Assembly: GCA_028532985.1 (NCBI GenBank)
Contig: JANCIK010000013.1
Location: 2,232,001-2,296,000 of the forward strand
Source: Stropharia rugosoannulata
Lineage: Eukaryota > Basidiomycota > Agaricomycetes > Agaricales > Strophariaceae
Direction: 5' to 3'
DNA length: 64,000 nucleotides
In this document: piece after piece, positions 47,089 through 58,033 of the stretch
Layout: the number at the start of each line of letters is the position of its first letter
Position numbering within the stretch: position 1 is the first letter of the stretch
Notes under the pieces: model-generated
The model's input: only the letters and a program-made list of their open reading frames with translations
Told to the model about the DNA's origin: nothing
Databases searched by the model: none
Position numbers and translations under genes: made by a program

Positions 47089-48130
47089 ATGTGTACTTAT
47101 ATCGAACTTAGCATCCAGGACGAAGGTGTCGACAAGCCATTACAACGTTTTCCACTTGCACCCGACTCGGAGTTGAAGAACTTGAATCAAGGTGTCTTGA
47201 AAAAGGTAGCGGGTCCATGGAACACAAGCAAAATTCATCCGTGCCAGTTCGGGAATCAGACACTCAGAAGAAGAATGCCATGTTAGCAAAGTGTCCTTTG
47301 CCCGACCATTGGAAGCCTCCTACCATATTCCCTTATCTGAAGGGACTACAGTGCCTGGTCTTCAGAGTTCTATGCATCTGCGCATACGGACAGCCAAGTC
47401 TAGAAGGAATGTGGGCAGCCATACAACTCGAGAAAGAGGGCGACGAAAATATATGGGTGGAGGGCCGAAAACGGACGTCCGACCAGCAAAATAATGTGCT
47501 TGTATTCGTAAGAGAATTTCATCTCTTATATAACTGGTTGACTTCGACCACTCTGCCCCATGTCTACAGGCAGGCCTGCTCTTGGCAACCTCGGCAGTTT
47601 TTATTACCACACCTCCTCCTAACACATCTATGCTCAACTACACGCTTCGTGGTCCCTACATGTGTATCTGTGGTGCATTTGGGATACTCATTGGAGCAAT
47701 CATTGTTGCGTCCATTACTGTTCTTGTAATAAACAAGATAAGCCCAAAGCATACAAGAAATGTACATCTATTTCTTCCAAAATGTTTAATACCACTGAAA
47801 ATCCGGCTGAAACTCTCTTACAGGTGCTCTTTCGCAGCCGTATTTGCATCTTCTGCATGTTGGTGATTTTAGCCTACCCATCTTTAGCAATTGCAGTTGC
47901 GACGCTCCTGCTAGCATTTGGTGAGCATTCTCATTATCTTCAAAGCTCCATTCTTACTATTACTAGGCTTTCTCTCAGCTGTATGGTGCGCTCACGACAT
48001 AGGATTCCAGCTCGGTGGCATGATACTTCTCATTCTTCCAATATTGATAGGTCTTCTATTCGCCTTTGTGAGCATACATTCAAAGGATAAGACAAAAAAC
48101 AAAACGGATGGGGATAAAACCTCAGTTTAA
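47089..48130 (+). CDS. Small multi-pass membrane protein, tandem copy A (DUF6535-like N-terminal pattern)
   Basis: Best model: 47089-47191, 47248-47507, 47570-47761, 47824-47920, 47967-48130 (816 nt, about 271 aa). A shorter alternative starts at 47217 and reads through the first intron (247 aa). The soluble start contains PLPDHWKPPTIFPYLKGLQ and DENIWVEGRKRTSDQQNN. It is followed by AGLLLATSAVFITTPPPN and further hydrophobic segments (GPYMCICGAFGILIGAIIVA, IFCMLVILAYPSLAIAVATL, IGFQLGGMILLILPILIGLL), so four membrane spans are likely, with a Lys/Asp-rich tail. The DQQNNVLVFAGLLLA junction resembles the DUF6535 N-terminal block, and intron placement just before AGL is the same. Function unknown. 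A decayed duplicate lies 1 kb downstream. Confidence 0.7.
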
Positions 48131-49120
48131 TGAATCCCTATAGCTAGTGCCTGTGTCGCCATGGGTCCCACTACGTACCAACATTCAGCCGGGCTGGATA
48201 TCCTGTCGTTCAATTGTCGGTAGTCATCTTTAGTTTAATTATATACTACTACTACATACATCAGTCCGCATCTTTTTACTCGCGTATATGCTAGACAACT
48301 TGTGGAAATATGCCCTACAACCCTCTTTTACTTTCTATCGACATACATTCTTGAGGCTCGAACGGACAATGAGCGACTGGACAGAACCCGTAGGTCACTG
48401 AGCACCAGTACTTACCGCGGATAACACTGATAAAATCAAGATAAAATTAGATACAACAACTCGAATGGAAACATGCGATCGATGGATGGAGCTCGAAGAA
48501 ATATTCTAAAAATAGACAATTACGTAATTATAGGTATTCACCGCGCGGCGCGTGCCACTGGCAGTCGCTTTTATGTCGCGTAATAAAATTGACACAACGA
48601 ATAATTGACTCTGGAGAGATATTCTGAACCAGTCAGTTTGGAAGAAGTATTTCAAGTTGGTTAGACCCGTTGGCTATTGACACTCCTTGCTTCTCGATTT
48701 CAAATGAACAGCTCCACTGGTCTCACTGACTGACGTGAACCCTGTGGCAGGAACTCGTGTAATGCTCATGGGAATTGTAAAATCCTCAAGGCTAGGATTA
48801 ACAGAGTGCTCCAATACGTACTAGATGCTATAGATTGTTGACAACCAGCAATAAAATTGCAGCTGTTCACACTTGATTCAGACTTGTGTATAACTGAGGT
48901 CTTGAGATCAAGACAAAGGCTGTTGGAAAGCCTCGTAGCATTCATTGACAAGTGTCATTTAGAAACCGTATTATACAAATACAGAAATTTTCATACAGAT
49001 TACAGAGGTTATATATATTTCGATCCTGCCTTACCGATACCATGCTTAACCACGAGGGGGGCTATAGCTCGATTCTCAGGACGAAGGGTACAGAAATGCC
49101 ACAAGGTTCCCTCTTGAACC
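48131..49120. other. Spacer between tandem membrane-protein copies
   Basis: About 1 kb. Just before 49120 (from about 49042) there is nucleotide similarity to the region before copy A (ATGCT..CCACGAGG..., CAGGACGAAGG), meaning the duplication includes part of the 5' region. No other feature. Confidence 0.55.
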
Positions 49121-49904
49121 ATGCTCACGACCGAAGACTACCAAGGTGGCTGTAGAGGCATTCAACACGAGAACAGTGATTCTCCCGCCAGTCCCAAATC
49201 AAACATCCAGAAGAAGATCGAGATACTGAAAAAGTATCCTGTACCAGAGCACTGGCAGCCTATCACAATTTTTCCTCGCTTTGTAGGACTGCAACACATC
49301 GTGTTCAAGGCATTATGCTTCAGCGCTTATGGTCAAAAAAATCTGCACGGAATATGGGCAGCATTGAAGCTTGCTTCGGATGGCGATGAAGACATCTGGG
49401 TGGAGGAGCGAAAGCGAATAAACGACCAACAGAGTAATTTGCTTTTATTCGTATGTTATTACGCTTTCCGAATGCTTGATCTATTTGATGGATCCACAGT
49501 CCAGGCAGGCCTACTCTTAGCAACCGCGTCAGGTTTCATTAATCATTACTACACCACCTCCGAACCCAAACTTCATGGATTACAGTCGCCGCGGGCCCTA
49601 TCTATGTATCTCCTTTGCTTTTGGGGCACTGGTTGGGACAGTTAGTGTCACAACCGTATCTATTTTAGCCATAAGCAAAATACAGGTGACATACACAGAA
49701 AAAGTATCATTTACAGTTCTCGTACCTACCCGACTGAAAATTTGACAATACACATATTTCGTATAGGTGTTGTTTCGAAGCCCAGTTCACGTTTTTTGCA
49801 TGCTAATAGTATTATCTTACCCATTCCTGTCACTTGTCACATGCAACTATAGGATTATAACCACATTGTTTGTATTTAACGGAAGCTCAATGTGTATAAA
49901 GTAA
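49121..49904 (+). pseudogene. Small membrane protein, tandem copy B (probably broken)
   Basis: Exon 49121-49450 encodes PVPEHWQPITIFPRFVGLQH and DEDIWVEERKRINDQQSN, collinear with copy A. After an intron, exon 2 starts at 49505 with AGLLLATASGFI. At about 49537-49540 (AATC) there is a frame change relative to copy A: the expected TTPPPN reading lies in the next frame, and the current frame runs to a stop at 49645. The exon 3 equivalent (49767 on, VLFRSPVHVFCML) is recognisable and ends early at 49904, before the last membrane span of copy A. The upstream segment also does not keep frame with copy A. It is therefore read as a decaying duplicate, unless an unseen small intron repairs the frame. 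Confidence 0.65.
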
Positions 49905-50626
49905 TGCGTGCCCTACCATTATGATATATAGCATCTTGACTTGTTTCCCGTAGTCAGACAACTAGTGCAGATCTTCTTGAGTCACGGAGGACGGTCCTTC
50001 TATACGGCATCTTCAATTATATTACATTGGACATCGCCTTGAAAGTCATGCCTGACTCCAACATTGCTCGGAATCATCACGGCCAAACCGTTTCGAGTTG
50101 AATCAATCAAGGACAAAGCGAGCGCATATGCGTGACAATGATAGCTCGACAGCGACGAAAGCCAGACTTTGAGTTTGCCAGGAATTCGCCCCGTGTAATT
50201 GAAGAAACAAAATCTGAAACAGAATCAGATATACTCTAACTGTATTCAGGCTCATGATTAAGCTGTGAAAGGCGTCCAGAACGGCGACTGAGGACTTTTC
50301 AAGAGAACCAGGGATGATTATGAGCGAAAGGGCTTCAAAGTAATCGAAGTAGGATATGTCGAGGTAGTCCTGAGATCTTTCAATTCACACATGAGATTCG
50401 TCGTAGCTTTTATTTTCATTGCGCAAAATATTCATGGTTACAAATGGCCTGGGAGAACCATCGCTGTACTTGGCTCGTAGCGAAAGTCTGGTGCGCTGTA
50501 TGGACACACCCCACAAATTCTGAGACAACAGTCGCGACGCGAAATTAAATGAGACCAGACGATCATCATGGGCGGAGCTAGTCATTTCAAAACATAGCGA
50601 AGTGCTGGTCACCCTCCTAGACACGT
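49905..50626. other. Gene-free interval, 3' region of RPL41
   Basis: About 720 bp; likely includes the RPL41 3' UTR. Nothing else seen. Confidence 0.5.
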
Positions 50627-50753
50627 TTACTCTGCGGGGATCGTCAGATATGCGCACTGCTAAATAGACCTCAAACTTACTGGAGCGAGCCCTCATCTTT
50701 CTGCGCTTGCGCCTAAGCCTGCGGGAGCGTTTCTTCTTCCACTTCTCTCTCAT
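50627..50753 (-). CDS. RPL41: 60S ribosomal protein eL41
   Basis: Two coding exons: 50753-50681 and 50631-50627 (78 nt, 25 aa). The protein begins MREKWKKKRSRRLRRKRRKM and ends ARSK, essentially the invariant eukaryotic eL41 sequence, the smallest and most basic ribosomal protein, located at the subunit interface. A 49-nt intron (GTAAGT..CCGCAG) splits the final Lys codon: exon 1 ends with A, and exon 2 contributes only AG plus the TAA stop. The frame is also open upstream of the ATG, but the M-R-E-K-W start is fixed by family length. Divergent from the Rrn9-like gene with 221 bp between start codons. Confidence 0.95.
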
Positions 50754-50974
50754 TTTGTCTACCAAGATAACGATAAGCGCTTGCGCAAGCAAACAGTCAG
50801 CCTCAGTCAGCCCATCGTACCTTATATCAAATGTGGGGAGAATGATGGGAAATAGGAGGGCGTGCTCAAGGTATGACGCCCGCCTGGTACTGTACAGTTA
50901 TTACAAATGCATTCCCGCATATGTCTCCAAAGGCATCTGCGTGACCTGCTCCGCGCTTCTCCCGCCCGCGCGAC
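50754..50974. promoter_or_regulatory. Bidirectional promoter region, RPL41 / Rrn9-like gene
   Basis: 221 bp separate the two divergent start codons, so both promoters and 5' UTRs must share this stretch. I see no clear TATA box; ribosomal protein promoters usually lack one. Confidence 0.5.
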
Positions 50975-52494
50975 ATGGCAAAACGCGTTCCTGCCAAATT
51001 GCACCATGAACTTGCTGAATACGCTTCTCTTCTGCGCGCTCTCCGTGTGAGGGATACTCTCGATGTCACCAAACATATTACCCAACCGAACCCCTTCGCT
51101 GTGAATGCTGCTCAAGATGATAATGAACTCAACTCGGGCGACGATGTGGATGACACCGACATCATCCCCGGCCCTCTGTCCAGACAGCCGTCAACTATAG
51201 CGTCTGGGTCTAATTCGCGCAGCGTCTCTGCAGTACCCGACTTGCCAATGAGCGCCAAGGCTCGGGGTAAGCAGAAGGCCACGGACGAGCCTCGCTCTAA
51301 GAAGAGAAAGCGCGACCATTGGACCAGGTGGCCTCTTCTCTTAGAGGACGTGGCGGTTCCCGAATGGTCGCTTGAGGACGAGGTCGCCGTAATCGTTGCA
51401 CAACACATGAAGTCGCGCTCACCGCCAGAGTTCCCCATGCCTACGCCAGAAGGTGATGGGGCTGAAGATGAGGAGCCCATGTACACTGGGCTGGATCTTG
51501 AATACGACGAAGAGGATCCTGATCCTCCCTTCTATGTCCCATACATCACTGCGACGATTGCGAACTATCTGACCGTCGTACTTGCTGTTCTGGCTGCACA
51601 TATCCCTGCACGTACTGCCGGTTTCCAGAATCGCATCGAACCATTGGGGTGGCGGACTGTGCTTGACGTGCTTGTTGCCTGTGCACCATCCGAGTTCATC
51701 GACCCAAAGTATGTGGCTTCGCGCACTCTAAGGCAGGTTGGTAATCGCATATTGTCGTGTAGGATAGTTGAGAATGTCATTAAACGTATGGAAGCAATAT
51801 ACGGGCCGTCAATCATAGCCCTTGAAGGAAAGAAGTCTACTAGTTTCAGAGGTATGCTTTGCAGTCGAGGATCAAGCCGTTTTTATTTTACCCAAATCGC
51901 AACATCTTTATTTCCTTTTATTCTCTTCTAGCGGTCGACAGAATAAACATGAAAAAAGCTGCATGGGACAAATTCACCGCGAAGATGGACGAAGAAGATG
52001 CTGCGTACTGGAAACCTCGTGATCCAGTAAAGCTACCAATGATGAGCTCCTCAGGCAGCCAGGGTCAGAACATTCCACCTCTATCTACATCATTCATTAC
52101 ACGCCGAGCGCCTGTATCAAATGTTCCGGAGCTTAGGGGAGAAGAGGAAGAATACTCGAATTCCAGATCCAAGAGATCACGAAAACAAAAACGAACGCGC
52201 AAACCGCATGCAGGCCGAAATGTAGGGTCAAACGGAGATGCAGGCCCAAGTACTCTGACTCAGCCCGAGCATCAAGCTGCTGTTACAGAGGCAAATGTCG
52301 CCTCGACTTCCACAATCATGGAATCTGCAAGGCCTGAGACAATAGAGCCGCAAGCGGTTTCTGTAGAGAATAATGATTCTCTTACTCCGGCCACTACAGA
52401 TCCTGTCCAGAAAGGCCCTGCACTCCGGCGAAGTACAAGGGTACGGGTAACTAGACAGTATAATTTTCCTAGCGAAGATGTATTCATGGAGTAA
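50975..52494 (+). CDS. Rrn9-domain-like protein (possible RNA polymerase I initiation factor)
   Basis: Two exons: 50975-51851 and 51932-52494 (1440 nt, 479 aa), joined in phase 1. N-terminal helices (MAKRVPAKLHHELAEYASLL) are followed by an acidic/Ser linker and a Lys/Arg nuclear-localisation cluster (RSKKRKRDHW). Then comes WTRWPLLLEDVAVPEWSLED, resembling the RWPL core of the Rrn9 domain of Pol I upstream-activating-factor subunits. A helical block (NYLTVVLAVLAAHIP...) precedes a basic, disordered C-terminus with a second cluster (RSRKQKRTRKPHAGR). A nuclear role is well supported; the Rrn9 assignment rests on one short motif. A Myb/SANT-like scaffold protein is the main alternative. Confidence 0.65.
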
Positions 52495-52715
52495 ACATTC
52501 TTGTGTATCCCCCACTTCGGAGTCCCGCATGCCTCAGTTGCAAAGCATTGTCTCGATTTTCAAGTTTTTTTGTATTCGAACAATAATACAATGGATTTAT
52601 TGATCCACAAATGATATTTACATATACGTTTCAAGATAGTCAAAAATTTCTCGTACCGGCTAATCTTGCGACTACGGCATATGCATGAACCTTGAAGGTC
52701 TCCAAAATGTATCAC

Positions 52716-53582
52716 TTATTTTTGCTGAATGAATGCGCTGGTATGAAAGACGCTGGTGCCCCACTGAGCTGACCAGTGGCCATCCCCGTAGTCCTTTGGT
52801 AAATCAATCAGTTTCCATGAATTAGGACACAGTCAGTTCACATACCAGGCTGGCGGTGCATTTGTAACTATCTCCATCGCAAACAAGTTCAGTGACGGGG
52901 ACAGGAGCCATCGTAGAGGCCTGTGATCAATGAACGGTTAACATGGCAAAGGTGTGGCAGTAATATTGACATGCCTCAGGACTGAACATAGCACGGTGGA
53001 AAACGTTGGCGCTCCATTGCGCGACCCATTTACCATCTCCATAGTCCTGTAAATTGCCTATTATAATTTGCCCGACACATAAGAATAAGGATGGCATACC
53101 AAGTGGGCAGTGCATTTATAGCTGTTGCCGTCACAGTCAAGCTTTGTTACACCGACAGGCGCCATTGCCAAATTCTGACATAAGTATAGGTTTAGAATAA
53201 GCACATTCAAATATCAGAGAAAATATTACCTTGAGGTCCTGATGGTCGGGGGAACCGAAGAGTCCAGTGTGAAAAACGGCAGTGTTCCATTGAGCAATCC
53301 AGCGACCGTCCCCGTAGTCCTTAAGTGGGGGTGGTCAGACTCAAGCCCAATGCCAGGGCCTGGAAAACGCACGAGAGATGCGGTGCACTTGTAGGACTCT
53401 CCGTCGCAGACCAGCTTAGTAACGACGACGGGGGAGAGGGATTCCTGCTACATATTAATCAAAGTGAGTACTGTTATGGATACTTTAACAATAATAGGTG
53501 TTTTTACCCATTCAGCGAAAGGAGAGCTGATGACAGTTTGAGCTGCAGCGAGCAAGGCAGCAAAAGAGGTAGAAATTTGCAT
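52716..53582 (-). CDS. Secreted protein of three exon-encoded CDG/DYGDG modules, unknown family
   Basis: Seven exons: 53582-53508, 53447-53373, 53319-53230, 53174-53100, 53046-52975, 52920-52846, 52793-52716 (540 nt, 179 aa), all in phase 0, introns 52-60 nt. Exon 1 is a signal peptide (MQISTSFAALLAAAQTVISS). Each module is one 75-nt exon encoding (V)TKLxCDGxSYKCTAxL plus one 72-90-nt exon encoding DYGDGxWxAQWxxxVFHxxxF, present three times. Each module has exactly two Cys, likely forming one disulfide, and conserved Trp/Tyr/Phe. The fifth exon is followed by a GC donor (GAG|GCATGT). The gene ends in QQK and the protein lacks a membrane anchor. I do not recognise the family; a small repeated beta fold (lectin-like or effector-like) is inference. 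Confidence 0.85.
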
Positions 53583-54954
53583 TGTGGAGAGGATGCGTAG
53601 TATTAAGTAGTGGCAGAATAGAGATGTAGCTGCAGGGATTGAAGCTGAGTGCTGTCTTAGAGTCAGATAGACTCGCTTTTATACATTTCTAGCTAAGGTC
53701 CTAATTACAAGCCTTGCGTGTAAACAAGGCGTGTGTGCTCAAAATGGCTATTCTTATTTTACGTAAATGATATGGGGCAACACATCGGGATGATTGATAC
53801 TCCACTACTAGACCTGCTTCTGATAAGTGACTTGAAGGTCTTCTCACTTCTTCTCAGCTTCAGTTCCATTTACTCCGTGGGGACTTTTCACATAATAATA
53901 ATGGAAGATAAACTTTGAAAGCAAGCTAATATGCTCGTTTATTTAGCATGCATGCATATGGGTCAATATGTTTTACGGGCCATTATGTTGCTACTCATGC
54001 ATATCGAGTTTTCTATTTTTACCACTGTAGGCGCTTGTGAGCCGCGGCGTTATTCTATTTATAGCCAGTACTCCTACGACGAGCATTATGTCGACTAAGA
54101 GTTTTCACTCGAGGAAGCCTGTCATCTGACTCATTTAAATTCAATTAAAGGACAAGAGGCGCAAGTTCTAGTCAAAGCGGCGAATCTCTTCATCGAAGTC
54201 ATAAATAGAAATGGCCAGTAATGGTCCGGTGATGCTCCAGCAGAACTCGGGGAAGATGCGATAGATGTGTTCCTTTTAATTGAGAGACAGCTTAAAATTT
54301 TAAATAGGCTACCATGGTGTATATTGGAAAATAGATCACTAGGTTTATTAGCAGATGATAGATCACGAACGTTTATAGAACTTCATACTATGATGTATGT
54401 GGCAAACCACTCAAGGGTCACCTGCACTGCTATATAAGAATTTCGAAGCAATGAAATGGAATGATCAGGCATCCAATAACTGTAAGAGGCTCGAGGATTA
54501 TTCAACTCAACTTGAACTTGAATTCTAGTGTTGAAGTTCTGCGTGATATTAACGAGGTCGGTATTGCAATACGGAGGTTAGTACGCAGCCAAAGCAATCT
54601 AGTACATAGAGTCTTAAACCGATGACGGTTTTCCTAATATTGTCACCACCTTTTAAACTTCAATCAACAAGTTTCTAGTTGGTCCCTAGTAGGTCCGACT
54701 CTCCGAGTCCCCAGTGCAGCGTGCTGGCCTTCCCAGCGGACTGTGGGAATTATTACTTATGTTCGCTTCACGTGACTACTGTCTTGCTGAACTGACTGGA
54801 ATTCGAACTTCGCGCTAAACTTTACAGAACGGGCGGCAGTGAACGCTGAACAGTGGGCTCACTACACCTAACCAACTCCTTGGACGTCTTGAATTTTCTT
54901 ACTCTACATCAAGATCATTGAAAAAAAAATCTTTAATATCAGGAGTCTGTCTAC
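53583..54954. other. Gene-free interval between divergent genes
   Basis: About 1.4 kb. A TTTATACATT sequence near 53680 could be the TATA box of the triple-module gene (about 95 bp before its ATG). No coding content recognised in the rest. Confidence 0.5.
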
Positions 54955-56797
54955 ATGTCTACGGTCCCAAAGATTGTGATTCGCGCGCGACCCAATCCGG
55001 CCACTTCATCTACTGCTCCAACACCCACACCAGACGTCGAATCCGAAAGAGAGGAAGAGCAGAATGAAGATGTAGAAGTCGAAGACGACAATGCTATGGA
55101 CGTAGATCAGGACACTGCAGACCCTGCAGATAACGATGAACAAGAGGCTCAGGCAGACGCTCCGGCCCCACGGAAGAGAGGACGTCCCCCGGGCAGCCGC
55201 AAAGGGCTTCCAGGCGGCTCAAGTACCCCAAAGCCTCGAGGAAGAGGGCGCGGACGCGGTCGAGGGCGTGGTCGAGGAGCAGGGTCGTTCTTGATCAGAC
55301 TGCCTAAGCGAAACGACGACGACAGCGACGCTGACGGGGACGGGGACGCGTACAACGACGCTGAATTTGAGGGCGGGAACGCGACGCCTGCAGAGGGTGA
55401 AGTAGACACGGGGAAAGAGGAACCTATGGGCAAAGGGAAGCCATTCCGTAAAATACAAGGCGCGGTCTACATCATTGATGGCGATGAGTTCGTTACGGAT
55501 GACGACCCCAAGGGGAACGAGAAAATTGACCAGTACGGGAATCTTCTTGGTGGTGCGTATATGTCGTTCATTTCTTGCCTGAGCTGTATTCTAACTCTAT
55601 GCAGGCCGTAAATTCAAAGCATCGACATTCATCCTGCCTAATCGTCACCCGAAAAGACAGTATATGCTCGCTATTGACGCTGCGCGTTCATCAGGGTTCC
55701 GCGATTCGTTATATTACTTTCGCAGAAATCTACTCGCCTTCAAACTGAATGCCACGCAGCAAGAGAAGGACTATCTTATTTCAGAAGGAAAACTAGGCTC
55801 GCATCTCCGAACGCGAAGCGTAACGCTTGTCACTGCGCGAAGTGCATTTAAACTGCACGGCAGTAAAATGATTATTGGTTCGTCGTTTGCAAATTCATTC
55901 CGTTATGTCAATTAATCTTGCTCTAGATGGCCGTTGGGTCACTGACGACTATTACGAGGCGAAAGTACTAGAAGAAATCACGGAGCGTGGACTCAAGGCG
56001 GGCGACCCCGTTGGGGAGCTCCCCGATCCTAATGCTACACACCACAACAATGAAGTTTCTGCTCTGAATGCCGGCGGTGGCGCTAACAAGAACGAGCGCG
56101 CCGGTGGCGGTGGGGGATTATATCGCGCCGGTGGCCCTACCACGATATTCGGCGGGAGCGGCCTTGGGCCTTTCAGCGACGGTCCACTTAACGCCGTACG
56201 TAAAAGCTTGCTCTCTCGTGACGGCGTAGCGGAAGACAACTGGATGTATATGATGGCTACGCGGGTGAGCGAGGCAAACGAAGCATGGTCAAAACAAAGG
56301 AAAGAAGCAGTGAAGAGTATGCAAGCTCTGATGGGACTCCCCACACCCGTTACCAGCAATCCATCAGAAGACGATCAAAACACCAAGGACACCAGCGCGG
56401 ATAAACCTTCGAGCTCCAAAAAGCGGAAGACAGTAAGAGCGGAGTCCCCTGTGCTAGGAGCTTACGAGCCTCATTCCAATATCATTCAATGTGAGTGTAC
56501 CTTTGTGTTCACTCGAGCAAATCCTTCGGTTGCTAAACGTCGATCTTGTATGCAGACCGTTCCGACACTCAGCCCACATCATGCCGCTGGGAGCTCCTGC
56601 CTGATACTCCCGAGAAGAGGAAGGTCCTTGGTGGCACCAAAGTGGGCAATGGCGCATGGGGATTGGCATGGATAGACACGGTTATGCAAACCTCTGATCC
56701 GGCGACACTGGAAACACAGACAGCGGCTGCGGTCGCGCGACAACGCTTGTGGCAGGAAGTCCAACGATCAGGGGATAATACTCTTGATGTGAGCTAG
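54955..56797 (+). CDS. NPL6: Chromatin-remodelling complex subunit, Rsc7/Swp82 (Npl6) family
   Basis: Four exons: 54955-55552, 55605-55877, 55927-56490, 56556-56797 (1677 nt, 558 aa). The N-terminus is acidic, then AT-hook-like RKRGRPPGSRKG and a GRGRGRGRGRG tract suggest DNA/RNA contact. Residues about 195-310 form the CRC-subunit domain: FKASTFILPNRHPKRQYMLA, ARSSGFRDSLYYFRRN, EKDYLISEGKL, LRTRSVTLVTARSAFKLHG and GRWVTDDYYE, the hallmark of Rsc7/Swp82. The C-terminal part is Gly-rich and then helical. In yeast the subunit is part of RSC or SWI/SNF nucleosome remodellers in the nucleus. Frame is preserved over all three introns. An ortholog of either Rsc7 or Swp82 is possible; basidiomycetes usually carry one gene. 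Confidence 0.9.
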
Positions 56798-57018
56798 TTT
56801 GTCCTGCTTCCAGTGCCCTCGTTTCTTTTATCTTTGTATTGGTATTCCTAGAGCTGAACGCTTGTTATTCGGTCGTCACTTCCCTCATAACCTGTAAGAG
56901 TTATATTTATTCTGCATAATTAATATATCTGCCGGTGAATGGCCTTTATTGATGTGTTACAGGTATGATACAAAGTGTTACAAACGATGTATACAAGTGA
57001 TTTCGATTGATATATCGT

Positions 57019-58033
57019 TCAGTCGAGGTCATCATAGTAGCTTCTCTCCAAAAGCTCTGCATCATCAGTGTCCAAGGAGCGGCGCAAGCCCACAAACTTT
57101 TTCAAACCGCTGCTACAGTCAGGAGTTAACATTGTCCCGGAGACTGTTTCTGGGATATCTTACAAAAAAGATCCGATTCCACGTTCTTCCAATTCATCCG
57201 CAAATTCGCGACCAAAAGCCTGTTCAAGCTCCTCTCGAGTGAGAATGATGTTCTCATCAGCGTCAAGGGAACGTTTGTGATTATTGTTATTATTCTGCGA
57301 AAGGCCGCTGACAGCATGCTCTGCCACTTTGAAGACGTCTTTGCTGAAATTCAGTGCGACTCATTAATATGGTGTACATGGTATGCAGTTCCCAAACTAC
57401 TCACACAAGACCGCCGAACAGAGGACTGCGTTCCTCTAGATCTACGGACCGCCTCTGGTTCTGGCCTTGAGATAAATCAGCAGCATGCTCTCCGACGTGG
57501 AAAACACTCTTGCTGATTACAAATCTCGTATGAATATGTGCCAATGGAAAAGATACGGGCTACACTTACAAGAGACCACCAAGTCCGGGGCTGCGTTCTT
57601 CCAGATCGACGGAGCGCCTTTGATTCTGATTTTGGTTTGACATACTCGAGGCGTGCTCCCCGGCATGGAAAAGACCCTTGCTGATGATGAAGATAAGGTC
57701 AGCACTAGGCATTTTCCTCGTAAGAAAAACGTTGACTGACAAGAGTCCTCCGAGTCCAGGACTGCGTTCCTCCAAATCGACCGAGCGCCTTTGGTTCTGG
57801 TCAGAGAAATCAGCGGCATGCTCTCCAGCATGCAATGCTCCTTTGCTAAAATTATGGTTTCTCGTGAGGCCCCGCCCTTTCTGAGACAGGCGGCAATATA
57901 CTAACAAAAGAGAGCCAAAGCGAGGGCTACGCGTTTGGATATCCGAGGCTTGGATTTGGTAGTGTACTGGCACCGCCAAAGCAGAGCCAGCAAGCAGGGT
58001 TATAGCGAAGGCGGACGTAGTGGCTTTAATCAT
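57019..58033 (-). CDS. Secreted precursor of exon-encoded repeat peptides with dibasic (Kex2-type) sites
   Basis: Six exons: 58033-57906, 57845-57741, 57680-57570, 57512-57405, 57343-57164, 57112-57019 (726 nt, 241 aa). Exon 1 encodes a signal peptide (MIKATTSAFAITLLAGSALA) and a short pro-region. Exons 2-4 each encode one 35-37-residue repeat of the form K(G/S)xFHxGEHAxxxSxxQNQRR / SVDLEERSPxxGGL(F/V). Exon 5 is a longer variant with HKRS, and exon 6 ends the chain with GLRRS and an acidic tail. Every intron is in phase 2 and splits the same Phe/Val codon, so exons can be gained or lost without frame loss. RR/KR before Ser recurs five times, at the positions where a Kex2 protease would cut. 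This fits the KEX2-processed repeat protein class of fungal secreted peptides; the specific family is unknown to me. Confidence 0.88.

Noticed and set aside
50385..50792. 135-codon minus-strand ORF
   Set aside because: It is the eL41 exon read through its intron; only the spliced 25-residue product matches a known protein.
54795..54815. B-box-like GTTCGAATTCC on the minus strand
   Set aside because: No T stem or acceptor stem can be formed around it.
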